A DNA stretch of 64,000 nucleotides from assembly GCA_012934845.2 (NCBI GenBank), contig WNNJ02001497.1, positions 62,001 to 126,000 on the forward strand. Reading direction: 5' to 3'. This stretch comes from Pomphorhynchus laevis (Eukaryota; Acanthocephala; Palaeacanthocephala; Echinorhynchida; Pomphorhynchidae). Under the pieces are notes generated by a model. That model did not search any database. It was not told the DNA's origin and was given only the letters and a program-made list of their open reading frames with translations. Below are positions 43,814 to 53,971 of the stretch, in pieces. Each line of letters starts with the position of its first letter. Within the stretch, counting starts at the first letter, position 1. The position numbers and the translations under genes were made by a program.

Positions 43814-44033
43814 TTGCAAAAATAACGAATTTAAAATAAATCCTGACGAAGAGATTAAAATATTACGGGAATACATGCAACGATGGCAAAAGTAACGAGT
43901 TTAAAATCAATTCTTACGACGAGATTGAATACGCGGGAATACATGCAACGATGGCAAAAGTAACGAGTTTGACATCAATTCTGACGACGAGATTGAATAC
44001 AACGAAATACATTCAACGTTGGCAAAAATAACG
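43814..44033. repeat. 68-bp tandem repeat, just over three copies
   Basis: The phrase ggcaaaagtaacgagttt recurs at 43885 and 43953, with variants at 43816 and 44021. Spacing is 68-69 bp. Confidence 0.85.
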
Positions 44034-44036
44034 GCA

Positions 44037-44971
44037 ATTTAACTTCTATGTTATGCAATATGTTGATTGCAGTAGCATATATGATCATACACCTGCTTAT
44101 CGTATTCATTATCTTAGTGTTTTTGCTCTCAACTGTCTTGCCTCAATTTCCAATCATCTTCCTTCCCTTCGCCTTTCTCTGAATTCTAATAAGTCCAAAA
44201 TTATGTGGTCCTGCCTAAATGGCTCGCTTTAGAAGCTTCCCCTGTGTCATTAAATTATGTAATTCTTCTTATCGTTGATAATCTCGTTTTCCTTGACTTC
44301 CATTTCGACAAACGACTTTCATTCAAACCTTTCGATCGATATAAAGTACGCCAGATACCTTGATTCTCCGCAACCTCCGTCAAATTCGTAGATTGATCGA
44401 TTTCGCTTGTATGACTCTCATATCTTCTCTCATTTTCTCAAGACTTGATTAATGTCTTAGTCTATTTTTCAACTCAACTTAATCCACTCTTATTCCCCTA
44501 TAACGCATCGTCAACGCAGCAGTCCGAATTATCATTCGTCTTCGTCATTTGATCATACATCTCATCATCTTGCTTCTCTCGATTTGCCTACAATTTATTG
44601 TCGTGTTCAAATTCGCATCCTTTTCGTTGCTTTCCGCCTTGTAACTTTTCATACCCCTTCATTTCTCAACCTTCTTTTTAATAATTCTCGACCTGTTTAC
44701 TGTTCTTTGCGGTCCTGTAGTTCTTTTCTTTTACATGTCTCAAACTACTCCACCTTCTTTGTTTCCGCTCCTTCCTTATGTTTGATCCTTTTTCACGGAG
44801 TCATATACCCATTTATATACTCCAATCCACCTCAATGCCGTGCTTCAATCGCGAAATCCGATCCCATTTAAAGAATTTAACTAATTTATTTGCTTGAATT
44901 TTTCTGTTTTTTTTGTTTGTAGGGAATTTGTAAGCGTGCAGCTGGCACGCATTCGTCACGTTAAATAAATA
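44037..44971 (+). mobile_element. 5'-truncated L2-like LINE (group A)
   Basis: The copy runs from the decayed YADD region to the C-terminus (44584-44871: PTIYCRVQIRILFVAFRLV) and the 3' hairpin cgtgcagctggcacgcat, ending in (aaat)n. Several frame changes. Confidence 0.8.
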
Positions 44972-44984
44972 AATTATTATTGCT

Positions 44985-45430
44985 GCTGAATTTTCATATA
45001 GCATCGAACTTTTCCCCTACAGAAAATAGTGAAGTTCGACATGCGAAGTCGGTTGAGATAACTCGGCATCATTATGACAGGTCATATAGCGTGTTATTCA
45101 GCGAACTTACCGAGTCCAATTCCGCAAACTCACAGGAACATATGGACCATGACGTGTCTATTTTGCGTAAGGTATTATCCCATCTATTGCATGAAGGTGA
45201 TGAAGAGTTAGCATCGTCTATACACGTGAAGAAGCTATTTCGGCTTTGTAAAAGAACACAGTAGAAACCAAGACTGTTGAAGGTGATATTGTCCTCTAGT
45301 GATCATGTGTGCATGTTGTTATCACGTGGATATCGTCTTAGGGGGTTGCCATTTCGTATCCTTCGTGACCTTTCGCCAGATGAGCGATTACAATTACGAA
45401 AAGCAAACATCGAATTGAGACACCGGCTTG
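44985..45430 (+). mobile_element. Isolated ORF1 fragment of a CR1-like LINE
   Basis: The frame 44980-45264 (SQEHMDHDVSILRKVLSHLL; SIHVKKLFRLCKR) continues after one stop in 45277-45430 (RLLKVILSSSDHVCMLLSRG; ILRDLSPDERLQLRKANIEL). These match the RNA-binding-like core of ORF1 at 50700-50990. Both the zinc end and ORF2 are missing. Confidence 0.75.
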
Positions 45431-45671
45431 AATTTATTTATATTAGAATTTTGTTAAAAATAAAAGTTTTATTTCCGTAAATGTTAATTCTCACATCTCA
45501 GAAAAAAATGCTGTTAAATAATGTTTTCGTGTATTTTTATAGAAAAAATATATAAAAATATTTTATATTACATAGACTTGTATTTTAGTAATCGATTTCA
45601 GTATTTCGCATTTCAAGTGATCGAAATAACTTAATTAGTTGTAGCTTTTAGACAAATTAAAAAAAGGATTT
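45431..45671. other. AT-rich gap
   Basis: Nothing recognised. Confidence 0.4.
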
Positions 45672-45735
45672 ATTTTAACGTGGCAAATGCGTGCCAGCGC
45701 ACGCTTACATGACCACAACAAAACAAGACTGTGAA

Positions 45736-46962
45736 TCAGGTGTCGAGAAGGTGTGAACGGAGGAGGTGTTTGAATGTGATAAAGGAGGGAGCGCGGCGGA
45801 CGTCGAGAGGGAGTTGATTCCAGGCGAGTGAGGCGGCGACGAGGAAGGATCGGAGACCGTAGTTGTTGGAGTAATTAGGAACGTGGAGTAAGAGGGTATG
45901 ACAGGAACGAAGCGATAGCGAGGTGGGGCGAGTATCGTCTAAGAAAGGAAGGTTGATGAACGATGGGGAGCCGACAGCGATGAGACGAAAAGTAACGAGA
46001 AGAAGGCGGAGTTTGATGCGGATGTGGATGGTGGGCCATGAGAGTTGGGCAAAATATGTGGATGTGTGGTCGAAGCGACGGAGACGAAAGAGTACTCGAA
46101 CGGCGGTGTTGATTATTCGTTGTAGGGGTAGGATGATGGATTTTGGAGAATTGGCGAAAAGGCTAAGGCAGTAATCGATTTTAGGGAAGAGAAGTGATGA
46201 AAGAAAAGACATACAAGAACGGAAGTCGATAAGGGGGCGGATACGGCGGATGTCACGGAGAATTAAGTTAGATGAGCGGACCTTGTCACGGACGAAGGGT
46301 TTAAGGGAAAGGTGATCATCGAAATGGAAGCCTAAGAAAGTGAGATTGTGGACTATGGGGATGATCGATGAGGCAAAAGATACAATGGGAGGAGATATGC
46401 TTGGTTTACGGGGAAGGATCCACATTATTTTGGACTTTTCGGCGTTTAGAACGAGATGGAGATTGGAGAGACGTTTGTAGATAGAAGAAAGACAGTTGAA
46501 GGCAGAAATGCCGATATCGTGTATGCGATGTGCGGGTGCATGAGCATAGATTAGAATGTCATCGGCGTATTGCATGACGTTAAAGGAGTAAGGTTTGATA
46601 AATGGAGAGAGATCGCCAAGCAAAAGAGAGAAAAGCAGGGGACCTAGGACTGAACCTTGTGGAACCCCGCAAAAAATAGGGATGGGAGGGGAGGATGATG
46701 AATTAGAACAGACGCGAAAGGAACGGTCGGATAGATATGAGGCGAACCAAGCTACGGAGGAGGAAGAAAAGCCGTAATCATAACGAAGGCGAGAAAGGAG
46801 GACGGAGTGGTCGACAATGTCGAATGCGGAGGAGAGGTCGAGGGAGATGAGAACACTATATAGAGCCTTGTCTCGAGAAATGAGTAAGTCGTTGTACACT
46901 TTTATGCATGCGATTTCTGTCGAGTGATTTGAGCGGAAAGCGGATTGAAAAGGAGGGTACAT
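45736..46962 (-). CDS. L2-like ORF2: reverse transcriptase C-terminal segment
   Basis: 408 open codons: FQSAFRSNHSTEIACIKVYN, LISLDLSSAFDIVDHSVLL (catalytic Asp about 48), FCGVPQGSVLGPLLFSLLLG, NVMQYADDILIYAHAP (YADD about 137), FLGFHFDDHLSLKPF and the ending LRSFLVAASLAWNQLPLDV. These blocks match L2-clade enzymes more closely than CR1. It overlaps the 46856-48724 frame, and the two are parts of one protein split by a single frameshift near 46960-47000. Confidence 0.85.
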   Translation of the reverse strand: MYPPFQSAFRSNHSTEIACIKVYNDLLISRDKALYSVLISLDLSSAFDIVDHSVLLSRLRYDYGFSSSSVAWFASYLSDRSFRVCSNSSSSPPIPIFCGVPQGSVLGPLLFSLLLGDLSPFIKPYSFNVMQYADDILIYAHAPAHRIHDIGISAFNCLSSIYKRLSNLHLVLNAEKSKIMWILPRKPSISPPIVSFASSIIPIVHNLTFLGFHFDDHLSLKPFVRDKVRSSNLILRDIRRIRPLIDFRSCMSFLSSLLFPKIDYCLSLFANSPKSIILPLQRIINTAVRVLFRLRRFDHTSTYFAQLSWPTIHIRIKLRLLLVTFRLIAVGSPSFINLPFLDDTRPTSLSLRSCHTLLLHVPNYSNNYGLRSFLVAASLAWNQLPLDVRRAPSFITFKHLLRSHLLDT

Positions 46963-48724
46963 ATTGGATGAGGAGAGATAAGCGTTGATTTGTATTAAGA
47001 TAAGGCGTTTTTAAGAGCTTTGAAATAGTAGGGAGTAGTGAAATGGGGCGATAGCTAGAAGGAAGGGAGGGGTCGAGCGATTGTTTCTTAACGAGGGGAC
47101 GAACGATTGCGGATTTCCAGTGTGAAGGGAAGATACGACTGCGGATGGACGAGTTAAACAAGGTTGTGAGAAATGGGGATATCGATGAGCATATAGATTT
47201 TAATATGTGGGTAGGCAGGGGATCGGCAGGAGAGGTTTTGTTGGGCAAGGACATGAGGACAGATGATACTTCTGTAGGTGAGACAGGGAGAAGATGAAAG
47301 AGTTCAGGAAGGATGAGTGTAGACTGGGCAGAGTGGGATAGGATGGAGACCGGGGTGTGAGAGAGCAGCGTGGATACTTTAGTCTGGAGAAATGACGAAT
47401 AATCATTAGCATTGATGTTGCAAGGCGTAGAGGAACGAGCCAAGATTGAGTTAAAAGTATGCCAGAGAGTCTTCGAGTTGAATGAAGTGATGATTTTATG
47501 CTGCCAGAAGGAGTTGCATTTGGTACGTAGTAGGTGGAGATGAGACCGGCGAAGAGCAAGATAGGAATCACGGAAAGACGGAGTGATCGAGCGGAAATCG
47601 CGTCTGAGAGAGCGGTGATAGACTCGAAAAGCATGGCGGAGTCGACGCTTTGAGAGTAGGCATTGGATGTCAAACCAAGGGGCACGGTGCAAACGACGGT
47701 GTGGGTGAGATTTGAAGGGCAAGAGAATATCGAGAGTGGATGTGAGTTCAGAGTCGAAAAGAAAGGCGAGATCGTGAGGAGATGAATATGTTATTGTGGG
47801 TAATGATAGAGACGACTTGAGTAAGGCAGTGCGGAGAAGGGAGAGGTCAAGATTTCTCCAAGGGCGACGTAGGGATGTAGGTGTGTGAGGAGGGGTGTGG
47901 TTGCGAGCGAGATCAAGGGTGATAAGAAAGTGATTGGATAGACCAGGATCAGAGATGGACAGTGAGGTGTGGGCAGCAAAATGATCGGGGACAGCGATGA
48001 TGTCGAGTGCCCCGCCAAGTATATGTGTGGGGGCAGTGGAGATTAGTTTGTAATTGTAGTTGGATAGAATGTTGATGAAGCGGATGGAATCTGTGGAAGA
48101 GGGGCGATCTAGGCGGATATTGAAGTCGCCTAGAACGAGTGAAGGGATTGAGGACAAAGAACAATGAGAAAAGAGGTCAGCGAGTTCGGTAAAAGATAAG
48201 GCGGTAGGAGCTGATGAACCAGGACGGTATACAATGGCGAGATCTAGAGTGATCGGGTTAGAATAACGACAAGTGAGCAATTCAAAAGAGCAAGGACTGA
48301 AAGGGGTATTGATTTTGCGAAGAGACGCTGGGTGACGCGCGAATGCGACGATGCCGCCATGATTAGAGGATTTAGAAGGGCATGAGCTGAGGGGGCGGGC
48401 GGATTCGACTAGGGAGCAACCGGCAGAGAGCAGACGGCGAATGGAAAGGTCGTCGGAATCTGAGTGCCAGGATTCGGTGAGGCAGAAGAGATCGATGGAT
48501 TGCTTTGTGAATAAGTTGAGGATAAGATCGGATTTATTGAGAATAGATCTAGTATTGAGGAGACCGAGGCGGAAACCGTGTGCTGTGGCGAAAGAGACTA
48601 GTGGAGAAGACACATAGCAGAGATGGAGCGCCATCGAATTTTTGGACGGGTGTGGACAACTTGAAAATTTCCGTCTATGTTTCGGATGGCGAGTGATGTT
48701 TCGCCGTTTTCCTCGCGACGGCAT
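46856..48724 (-). CDS. L2-like ORF2: endonuclease and reverse transcriptase start
   Basis: 622 open codons. The endonuclease occupies about residues 55-280: LGLLNTRSILNKSDLILNLF, DLFCLTESWHSDSDDLSI (catalytic Glu), NHGGIVAFARHPA, LAIVYRPGSSAPT, LVLGDFNIRLDRPSS, PTHILGGALDIIAV and SNHFLITLDLA, where the final block has Asn in place of the usual SDH Asp. A linker rich in basic residues follows (LSKRRLRHAFRVYHRSLRR), then the reverse-transcriptase entry TSPADPLPTHILKSICSSIS and SYRPISLLPTISKLLK. The last ~45 codons run in the wrong frame after the frameshift. It overlaps ORF1 by 127 bases. Confidence 0.85.
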   Translation of the reverse strand: MPSRGKRRNITRHPKHRRKFSSCPHPSKNSMALHLCYVSSPLVSFATAHGFRLGLLNTRSILNKSDLILNLFTKQSIDLFCLTESWHSDSDDLSIRRLLSAGCSLVESARPLSSCPSKSSNHGGIVAFARHPASLRKINTPFSPCSFELLTCRYSNPITLDLAIVYRPGSSAPTALSFTELADLFSHCSLSSIPSLVLGDFNIRLDRPSSTDSIRFINILSNYNYKLISTAPTHILGGALDIIAVPDHFAAHTSLSISDPGLSNHFLITLDLARNHTPPHTPTSLRRPWRNLDLSLLRTALLKSSLSLPTITYSSPHDLAFLFDSELTSTLDILLPFKSHPHRRLHRAPWFDIQCLLSKRRLRHAFRVYHRSLRRDFRSITPSFRDSYLALRRSHLHLLRTKCNSFWQHKIITSFNSKTLWHTFNSILARSSTPCNINANDYSSFLQTKVSTLLSHTPVSILSHSAQSTLILPELFHLLPVSPTEVSSVLMSLPNKTSPADPLPTHILKSICSSISPFLTTLFNSSIRSRIFPSHWKSAIVRPLVKKQSLDPSLPSSYRPISLLPTISKLLKTPYLNTNQRLSLLIQYVPSFSIRFPLKSLDRNRMHKSVQRLTHFSRQGSI

Positions 48725-49128
48725 TTTTCGATGCGGGCTGAAGAGATTTGAGCGATTTCGGAAGGGGCGCGATCGGGGAAAATTCGAGTGGTTGAAGATG
48801 ACATGAGTTTGAATCGTTGAGAGAGGACAGAAGACGCGTGAGAGCGATGCTTGAAAACAATTTTTAGGAGAGGGGGCTGGGAAGGATTAGATTGAGAAGA
48901 TTTGTTTAGACGGATGAATGCGACAGGAGAAATGTCCTTGAAAAAGGATGGTTTATCCGCAGGAACAATAGACGAGAGGATGGATCTGAAGGCGGAAACA
49001 TCGTGGTCCAGACGTGCTTGTGGTGATAAGGAGTTAGAAGGCGTGATATTAGTAACAATGACGCAACGATCGCGAGAAGCAAAGCGCTTCCGTAAAGGAG
49101 GACGACTGACGTGAGTAGGTGAGATCAC
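48598..49128 (-). CDS. L2-like ORF1, C-terminal half
   Basis: 176 codons. The core reads ISPVAFIRLNKSSQSNPS, PLLKIVFKHRSHASSVLS, RIFPDRAPSEIAQISSARIE and ENGETSLAIRNIDGNFQVVH. The same plan (surface strand, LLK, a helix of the type D..P.E, then GE.NL.IRN..VV) is seen in ORF1 of the CR1-like copies, so it is read as the RNA-binding-like domain. The zinc motif expected upstream is lost by truncation. Confidence 0.7.
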   Translation of the reverse strand: MISPTHVSRPPLRKRFASRDRCVIVTNITPSNSLSPQARLDHDVSAFRSILSSIVPADKPSFFKDISPVAFIRLNKSSQSNPSQPPLLKIVFKHRSHASSVLSQRFKLMSSSTTRIFPDRAPSEIAQISSARIEKCRREENGETSLAIRNIDGNFQVVHTRPKIRWRSISAMCLLH

Positions 49129-49275
49129 GATAGAAGAGCTGGCAGGTGATTATTTGGAGGGATTTGGTTTGACGACGGGAGACATAGAGGATAATGATAA
49201 TAAAGAGGGTGGCAAGCGATGTGAGGAAAGGTTATGAGTTGAAGGATAGTGGAGGTTGCTGGAGGTGATTTTGAT

Positions 49276-49439
49276 TGATGTTTGCAAATAGAATAAACTT
49301 ATATAATCAAATCATATGCTAAGTTTGATTTGACGATAAATAGTGAATGATAAGGTAGTCGTGATGCATTCGGTGAGACTTTATTCCCAATACGAAAATA
49401 CTCTATTACATCGAATTATGTATTGGAATTACTTGCCAT
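49276..49439. other. Short AT-rich spacer
   Basis: Nothing recognised. Confidence 0.3.
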
Positions 49440-49573
49440 CCAACTTACCTTTGCAAATTTCAATCGATATTGAATCTACTAAACTTCGATAATTAAAACG
49501 TTGTCACTCTGCTGGGCCTGACGGATTGCCATCCGTGCTTCTAGAATTAGTTTCTTAAGTGTGTGAACCATTG
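49440..49573 (+). mobile_element. Older CR1-like LINE, left part
   Basis: One frame reads CHSAGPDGLPSVLLELVS and then VCEPL, the reverse-transcriptase entry block. The protein resumes at 54090 (PLERIF...), after the inserted element. The 8-mer aaccattg stands at 49566-49573 and again at 54082-54089. Confidence 0.75.
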
Positions 49574-49604
49574 ATTGATGGTTCAACCTTAAAAAAATTT
49601 GGTT

Positions 49605-49660
49605 TCTGATAAACATACATTCCAGATTTCAGTTCCAGATTTCAGTTCCAGATTTCAGTT
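49605..49660. repeat. 13-bp tandem units in LINE leader
   Basis: The unit agttccagatttc occurs about three times before the tgctcgcttcgctcgcgg block. Position is equivalent to the arrays at 25232, 37996 and 57625. Confidence 0.85.
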
Positions 49661-49866
49661 CTGCTCGCTTCGCTCGCGGAAAATCTTGTCCACCAAGATT
49701 GTAAAACAATCAAACTACAATCTTCGACGACAACCAACGACAACCTTCGACGACAACAAACGACAACCATCGACAACCATCCGCTTGACAATTATCGACA
49801 ACCATCGACGACATCCGAAGTTAAACCATCACTGAAGTTAAACTGACAATATCAAATTGGATATAT

Positions 49867-50058
49867 ATGGTGGGGAAAAAGTGTAAGAAGCAAGTTAAAA
49901 GCCAATGTTTCGCAAGTCCTGTTAAGGACCAATATGTAGAGATAGAGGTGGCATGTTGCTCTGTGAATTGTAACATATGGTCTAAAATTAATGTTAAAGC
50001 GGATGATATTAAAGTAGTTCAATCCGGTAAATTTTGTTGTGGTGTGTGCGGCTCGTAA
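49867..50058 (+). CDS. CR1-like ORF1 start with Cys4 zinc motif
   Basis: 63 codons: MVGKKCKKQ..., VACCSVNCNIWSKI and FCCGVCGS. The four-cysteine pattern C-x4-C...C-x2-C is the same as in the other ORF1 starts. The frame closes just after the last cysteine, and the next frame (from 50039) carries on, so a single frameshift near 50050 explains the break. Confidence 0.75.
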   Translation: MVGKKCKKQVKSQCFASPVKDQYVEIEVACCSVNCNIWSKINVKADDIKVVQSGKFCCGVCGS

Positions 50059-51082
50059 TTGTGAATGGAACACTATTCTTGAGGAAAAATTACAAAATAA
50101 TATTAAAATGGTGTCAGAGCTTAAGGAGATCGTAACTATGCTACAGAATAGTATTCTCTCTAGTGCATCTGAGGTAAATTTACAACGAAAAATACAGCAT
50201 AAGTTACCTGAGGTGGTGGGTGAGGTGAATTCTATAACTTCGAATAAATCCTTCAATAATGCAGATATCGATCCAAATGCACATCGATACCCACATGCAG
50301 TTAGCAAGACTACATCGTCAGTTACGGGTTTCACTCCTGTTCGTATCTGGAAGAGAGGTCACTCAAAATCGTATACTGTTCGTCAAACAGAAAATGAACG
50401 AACGCTGACTGTCAACACTCACACAGGCAATGATGTTATACAGAACTCAGCTACTAGTAATGACAGTGTGGTTCTACATAAAGAGTGCGTAAACGAGCAC
50501 ATTAAGGAAGCTCATTTCATATCATCTCAATCAATGAATGCCTCTAGAGCGAGTTCTCCGGTGCAGCAAATGTCTACTTTCTCACAACTGCGTAAACAGC
50601 ATGATCCTTTGCGTTCTATTATTTTCGCCAATGTGTCGGAATCAAGCTCTGTCAATATCCAAAACCGACTAAATGAAGATTTGTCTAGGGTACGTAATAT
50701 TCTCACGATCGTTTTGGCACAATCCCCAGAAGAGATAGTATCTAGTATTAAAATAGTTGCTTTATTCCGCATAGGGAGAAAAATTAACGATCGTCCTAGA
50801 CTGCTAAAAGCCATTCTGACAGATCCAAAAGCCGTTAAGACCATCTTTAGGAACTCTTATCGTCTCCAAGGTTCGTCTGCAAGATTGTTAAAAGATCTCG
50901 ACGTGAATGAACGTAAGCTTCTACGTGAAGCTAAACAATGTTTGAAGTCTCGTATTGAAGCTGGTGAGTCAAACTTGACAATTCGAAATTTTCAGGTTGT
51001 GCGGAGGAAGACTCAAATACATTGGATGCCTCTACAGGTAGATCATTCAATCCTTCCTCCGCCGCTCATAAGTCATTGGTAA
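50039..51082 (+). CDS. CR1-like ORF1, main part
   Basis: 347 codons. After a short leucine-rich stretch (ILEEKLQNNIKMVSELKEIV, a likely short coiled coil) comes a serine-rich linker, then the RNA-binding-like core from about residue 210: DLSRVRNILTIVLAQSPEEI, IVALFRIGRKINDRPRLLKA, DVNERKLLREAKQC and AGESNLTIRNFQVVRRK. ORF1 proteins of this kind coat the element RNA. The frame overlaps ORF2 by 61 bases. Confidence 0.8.
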   Translation: MVCAARNCEWNTILEEKLQNNIKMVSELKEIVTMLQNSILSSASEVNLQRKIQHKLPEVVGEVNSITSNKSFNNADIDPNAHRYPHAVSKTTSSVTGFTPVRIWKRGHSKSYTVRQTENERTLTVNTHTGNDVIQNSATSNDSVVLHKECVNEHIKEAHFISSQSMNASRASSPVQQMSTFSQLRKQHDPLRSIIFANVSESSSVNIQNRLNEDLSRVRNILTIVLAQSPEEIVSSIKIVALFRIGRKINDRPRLLKAILTDPKAVKTIFRNSYRLQGSSARLLKDLDVNERKLLREAKQCLKSRIEAGESNLTIRNFQVVRRKTQIHWMPLQVDHSILPPPLISHW

Positions 51083-52176
51083 TTTCAAATATTTCATATG
51101 TGGATAATAAATGTTTAAGAAATATTGTCCATTACTCCTCCCCATTGTGGTCGGCTCTTGAGCGACGTAGCGAGGATTATCAGTCATACATACCGATATC
51201 GATGGCTCAGCAGACTCTACCCTTAAGCTTAGAATGTTTGTTATTATATACGAACGCCCGTAGTCTTCTTCCAAAAATTGACGAATTAAAACTCCGCATT
51301 GAGAATTCGCATCCGCTATTAGTTGCTATTACTGAAACATGGCTTCATGATAGAATTACTGATGCTGAGATCTGGATTGAAAATTATACATCTTATCGAG
51401 TTGACAGATCTATCTGCAAGGGTGGTGGAGTGATTATCTATGTGCATAATAGTTTAGTGTTTAAATTGCTAGATGTACGAGCGTCCGATGAAATCGAGTT
51501 ATTGTGGGGTAGTGTGTCTCTTCCTACCCTTGGTTCAGTGACTTTAGGCTTAATCTATCGCAATCCCACTTCAGATGTCTGTTGCTTGATCGATTACATT
51601 CTAGAGTTTGGTTCCAAACCAAATCTTTTTATAGTTGGTGATTTCAACTTAGCGACAGTAGATTGGAACACCTACACATCTTCTGTGTGTAGTCCGTCCA
51701 CATCATTATTTCTTGATATGATTAACTCGCTAAACCTTACCCAACATGTTTCAAAATTTACCCGATTTTCCCAAGAAAATCAATCGCTACTTGATATTTG
51801 TCTAACATCGAATAAATACATTATACACAAAGTTACGTACTCCGATCCTTTGGGTAGGTCAGATCACTGTGTTCTCAATTTCTACTCAGATTTTACACGT
51901 CCTTCAGCTTGTAGATTACAACAGAATTCTTTAAATTATTTTAAAACTAACTTCGAACTTGTGCGTCAGAATCTATTAAGTATTTCATGGCTCAGTCCGT
52001 TTTATGTTGGGGTTGATAAGGCATGCTATCAGTTAGAAGCCACCCTTATGGAATTACTCATACGATTTTCGCCCCGTAAAACCGTTGCAAATCGTATACA
52101 CCATAAACCTTGGTTTGACAAAGAGTTAAGGAATGCTTTAAAATTAAAAAAAAATGAAATTCCAGTTGTTTTCTAA
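51022..52176 (+). CDS. CR1-like ORF2: endonuclease segment
   Basis: 384 codons with a complete apurinic-type endonuclease: LLYTNARSLLPKIDELKLRI, LLVAITETWLHDRITDAEIW (catalytic Glu), CKGGGVIIYVHN, LGLIYRNPTS, LFIVGDFNLATVDWNTY, SLLDICLTSNKY and LGRSDHCVLNFYS. These are the residues that nick target DNA. It ends at a frameshift within an A-run near 52150; the protein continues in the next frame. Confidence 0.88.
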   Translation: MDASTGRSFNPSSAAHKSLVISNISYVDNKCLRNIVHYSSPLWSALERRSEDYQSYIPISMAQQTLPLSLECLLLYTNARSLLPKIDELKLRIENSHPLLVAITETWLHDRITDAEIWIENYTSYRVDRSICKGGGVIIYVHNSLVFKLLDVRASDEIELLWGSVSLPTLGSVTLGLIYRNPTSDVCCLIDYILEFGSKPNLFIVGDFNLATVDWNTYTSSVCSPSTSLFLDMINSLNLTQHVSKFTRFSQENQSLLDICLTSNKYIIHKVTYSDPLGRSDHCVLNFYSDFTRPSACRLQQNSLNYFKTNFELVRQNLLSISWLSPFYVGVDKACYQLEATLMELLIRFSPRKTVANRIHHKPWFDKELRNALKLKKNEIPVVF

Positions 52177-53971
52177 TAATAGTATTGATTACTGTAGGTA
52201 TAAAGAGGCCAGAAATCGGTTCACATTTCTTAAACGCTTTAAACAATGTCAATTTGAAGAGAAAATTGCTCAAATGTCAATTCATAATCCTAAATCCGTA
52301 TTCAATTATGCTAATTTCAACAACAAAAATAAACACATTGGTTCACTTGTTGATACTGATGGTTGCACATTGATTAAATATGATGACATAGCGAATGCTT
52401 TCGCTCAACATTTTTGCATAGGAGTTCGTAAATCCTCCTCCGTCACCAATGCCTCGTACTGTCCATCGAATATAAACATTCTTCAGATGTTTTCTGTTAA
52501 TGATGTAGTGCTAGAGCTCAAGCGGCTTAAATCGTCAGGTTCTATTTGTCCTGATCGTTTACCACCGGTATTTCTCAAGAATATCGCTGATGTTATCGGC
52601 ATACCACTATATTGGATTTGTGTCGCCTCCTTGTACTTCGGTTGTGTCCCGATGAATTGGAAACTTTCGTTGATAAGGCCCATTTTGAAGAAAGGTGATC
52701 CATCTTCAGTTGAAAATTATCGCCCGATAAGTCTAACGTGTGTATTCTGTCGAGTTTTGGAAAGGATAATATACCGCATTCTAAGCGATTATCTAGAATC
52801 CAACAAATTATTGTGTAACAATCAACATGGATTTCGAAGGGATCGCTCAACAATCACTAATCTCTTGATTGCCCAGAATAGCTGGGGTTCGTTAGTTGAT
52901 AAGGGCTTTGATGTTGATATATTATTTTTTGATTTTTCAAAAGCGTTTGATATGGTTCCACATGACATCTTGATTCAGAAAATGCGTGCTCTAAACATTG
53001 ATCCACTTATTATTCGCTGGATAAAAGAATTTTTATCTAACAGATTCTATCAGGTTGTTGTAAATGGTTCTCTTTCTGATCCTTATCCGGTCAATGTTGG
53101 AGTTCCGCAGGGTTCGGTCCTCGGCCCATTGTTATTCTGTATTTTCATTAATGACCTTCCTTCCATTTTGAACTCACACTCTCTTTTATATGCAGACGAC
53201 CTAAAAATTTGGCAGGCTATCCGGTCAGATTCGGACACGGTGCTAGTTCAATCGGATATCGACAGCATTTCCAACTGGGCTTATATGAATGGTCTGTCAC
53301 TGAATATATCAAAGTGTGCATGTATGCGTTTACAATCACGCAGTCATAGTGTGTATCCAACTTATCATCTTGAGGATCAGAACATTAAAGTAGTAACTTG
53401 TCTTAGCGACCTTGGAATAGTAGTTGCGAATGATTTTTCGACTAGTTGGAATACTGAGTTGGCTTGCTCGAAAGCAAATCGAATGGTTGGGATGATTCGT
53501 AGAACTTTTAGTGTGTTGAGTCCAGTTTCATTTAGAGCACTCGCCAACGCATTTGTGATCAGTCATCTTACCTATGCATCACAATGTTCGTTCCCAAGAA
53601 CAGTATACGAGAAAAGTAGAATTGAAAATGTGCTGCGCCGGGCAACAAAGCTCGTAAATTCAGTTAAAGCCTTACCTTATAATGAAAGGCTAAAAAAACT
53701 TGGTATGGTTTCTATAAGCGACCTTCGGTTTCGGCGAGATATGTGTTCAACATGGGAAGCTTTACACAAGGGAAATCACGTCTTAAGAGAATTGATGACT
53801 GTTCGGAAAAGTCGGGCTTTGCGTGGACACAATTTTACTTTAGCCCATCGCCGAGTTATACGCTCTAAAACTGTACAATTTGGACACCGAATCGTAGGTA
53901 AGTGGAACCGATTAAGTGAAGAAATTGTCAACTCAAGATCGGTTTCAGCATTCAAACATAAACTTTTGTGA
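52154..53971 (+). CDS. CR1-like ORF2: reverse transcriptase segment
   Basis: 605 open codons from the linker to the natural stop. Blocks: LKRLKSSGSICPDRLPPVFL, YRPISLTCVFCRVLERI, GFRRDRSTITNLL, LFFDFSKAFDMVPHDI (catalytic Asp), GVPQGSVLGPLLFCIFIND, LYADDLKIWQA, KANRMVGMIRRTFS, RATKLVNSVKALPYNERLKK and a tail ALRGHNFTLAHRR. All catalytic positions are present. The first Met here is not the natural start. Confidence 0.9.
   Translation: MKFQLFSNNSIDYCRYKEARNRFTFLKRFKQCQFEEKIAQMSIHNPKSVFNYANFNNKNKHIGSLVDTDGCTLIKYDDIANAFAQHFCIGVRKSSSVTNASYCPSNINILQMFSVNDVVLELKRLKSSGSICPDRLPPVFLKNIADVIGIPLYWICVASLYFGCVPMNWKLSLIRPILKKGDPSSVENYRPISLTCVFCRVLERIIYRILSDYLESNKLLCNNQHGFRRDRSTITNLLIAQNSWGSLVDKGFDVDILFFDFSKAFDMVPHDILIQKMRALNIDPLIIRWIKEFLSNRFYQVVVNGSLSDPYPVNVGVPQGSVLGPLLFCIFINDLPSILNSHSLLYADDLKIWQAIRSDSDTVLVQSDIDSISNWAYMNGLSLNISKCACMRLQSRSHSVYPTYHLEDQNIKVVTCLSDLGIVVANDFSTSWNTELACSKANRMVGMIRRTFSVLSPVSFRALANAFVISHLTYASQCSFPRTVYEKSRIENVLRRATKLVNSVKALPYNERLKKLGMVSISDLRFRRDMCSTWEALHKGNHVLRELMTVRKSRALRGHNFTLAHRRVIRSKTVQFGHRIVGKWNRLSEEIVNSRSVSAFKHKLL

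Larger units (their letters stand above)
45672..49275 (-). mobile_element. L2-like LINE (group A), truncated in ORF1, nearly intact ORF2
   Basis: On the minus strand it contains the C-terminal half of ORF1 (49128-48598), an overlapping ORF2 (48724-45736) and the 3' hairpin region (cgtgccagcgcacgc), ending ttaaaataaat near 45672. The base composition of the coding part is visibly richer in G+C than the surrounding DNA. The 5' end breaks off inside ORF1. Confidence 0.88.

Noticed and set aside
46595-46777. Charged plus-strand frames at 45923-46174, 46595-46777 and 48902-49114
   Set aside because: They lie antisense to the L2-like ORF1/ORF2 coding sequence and have its complement's composition.
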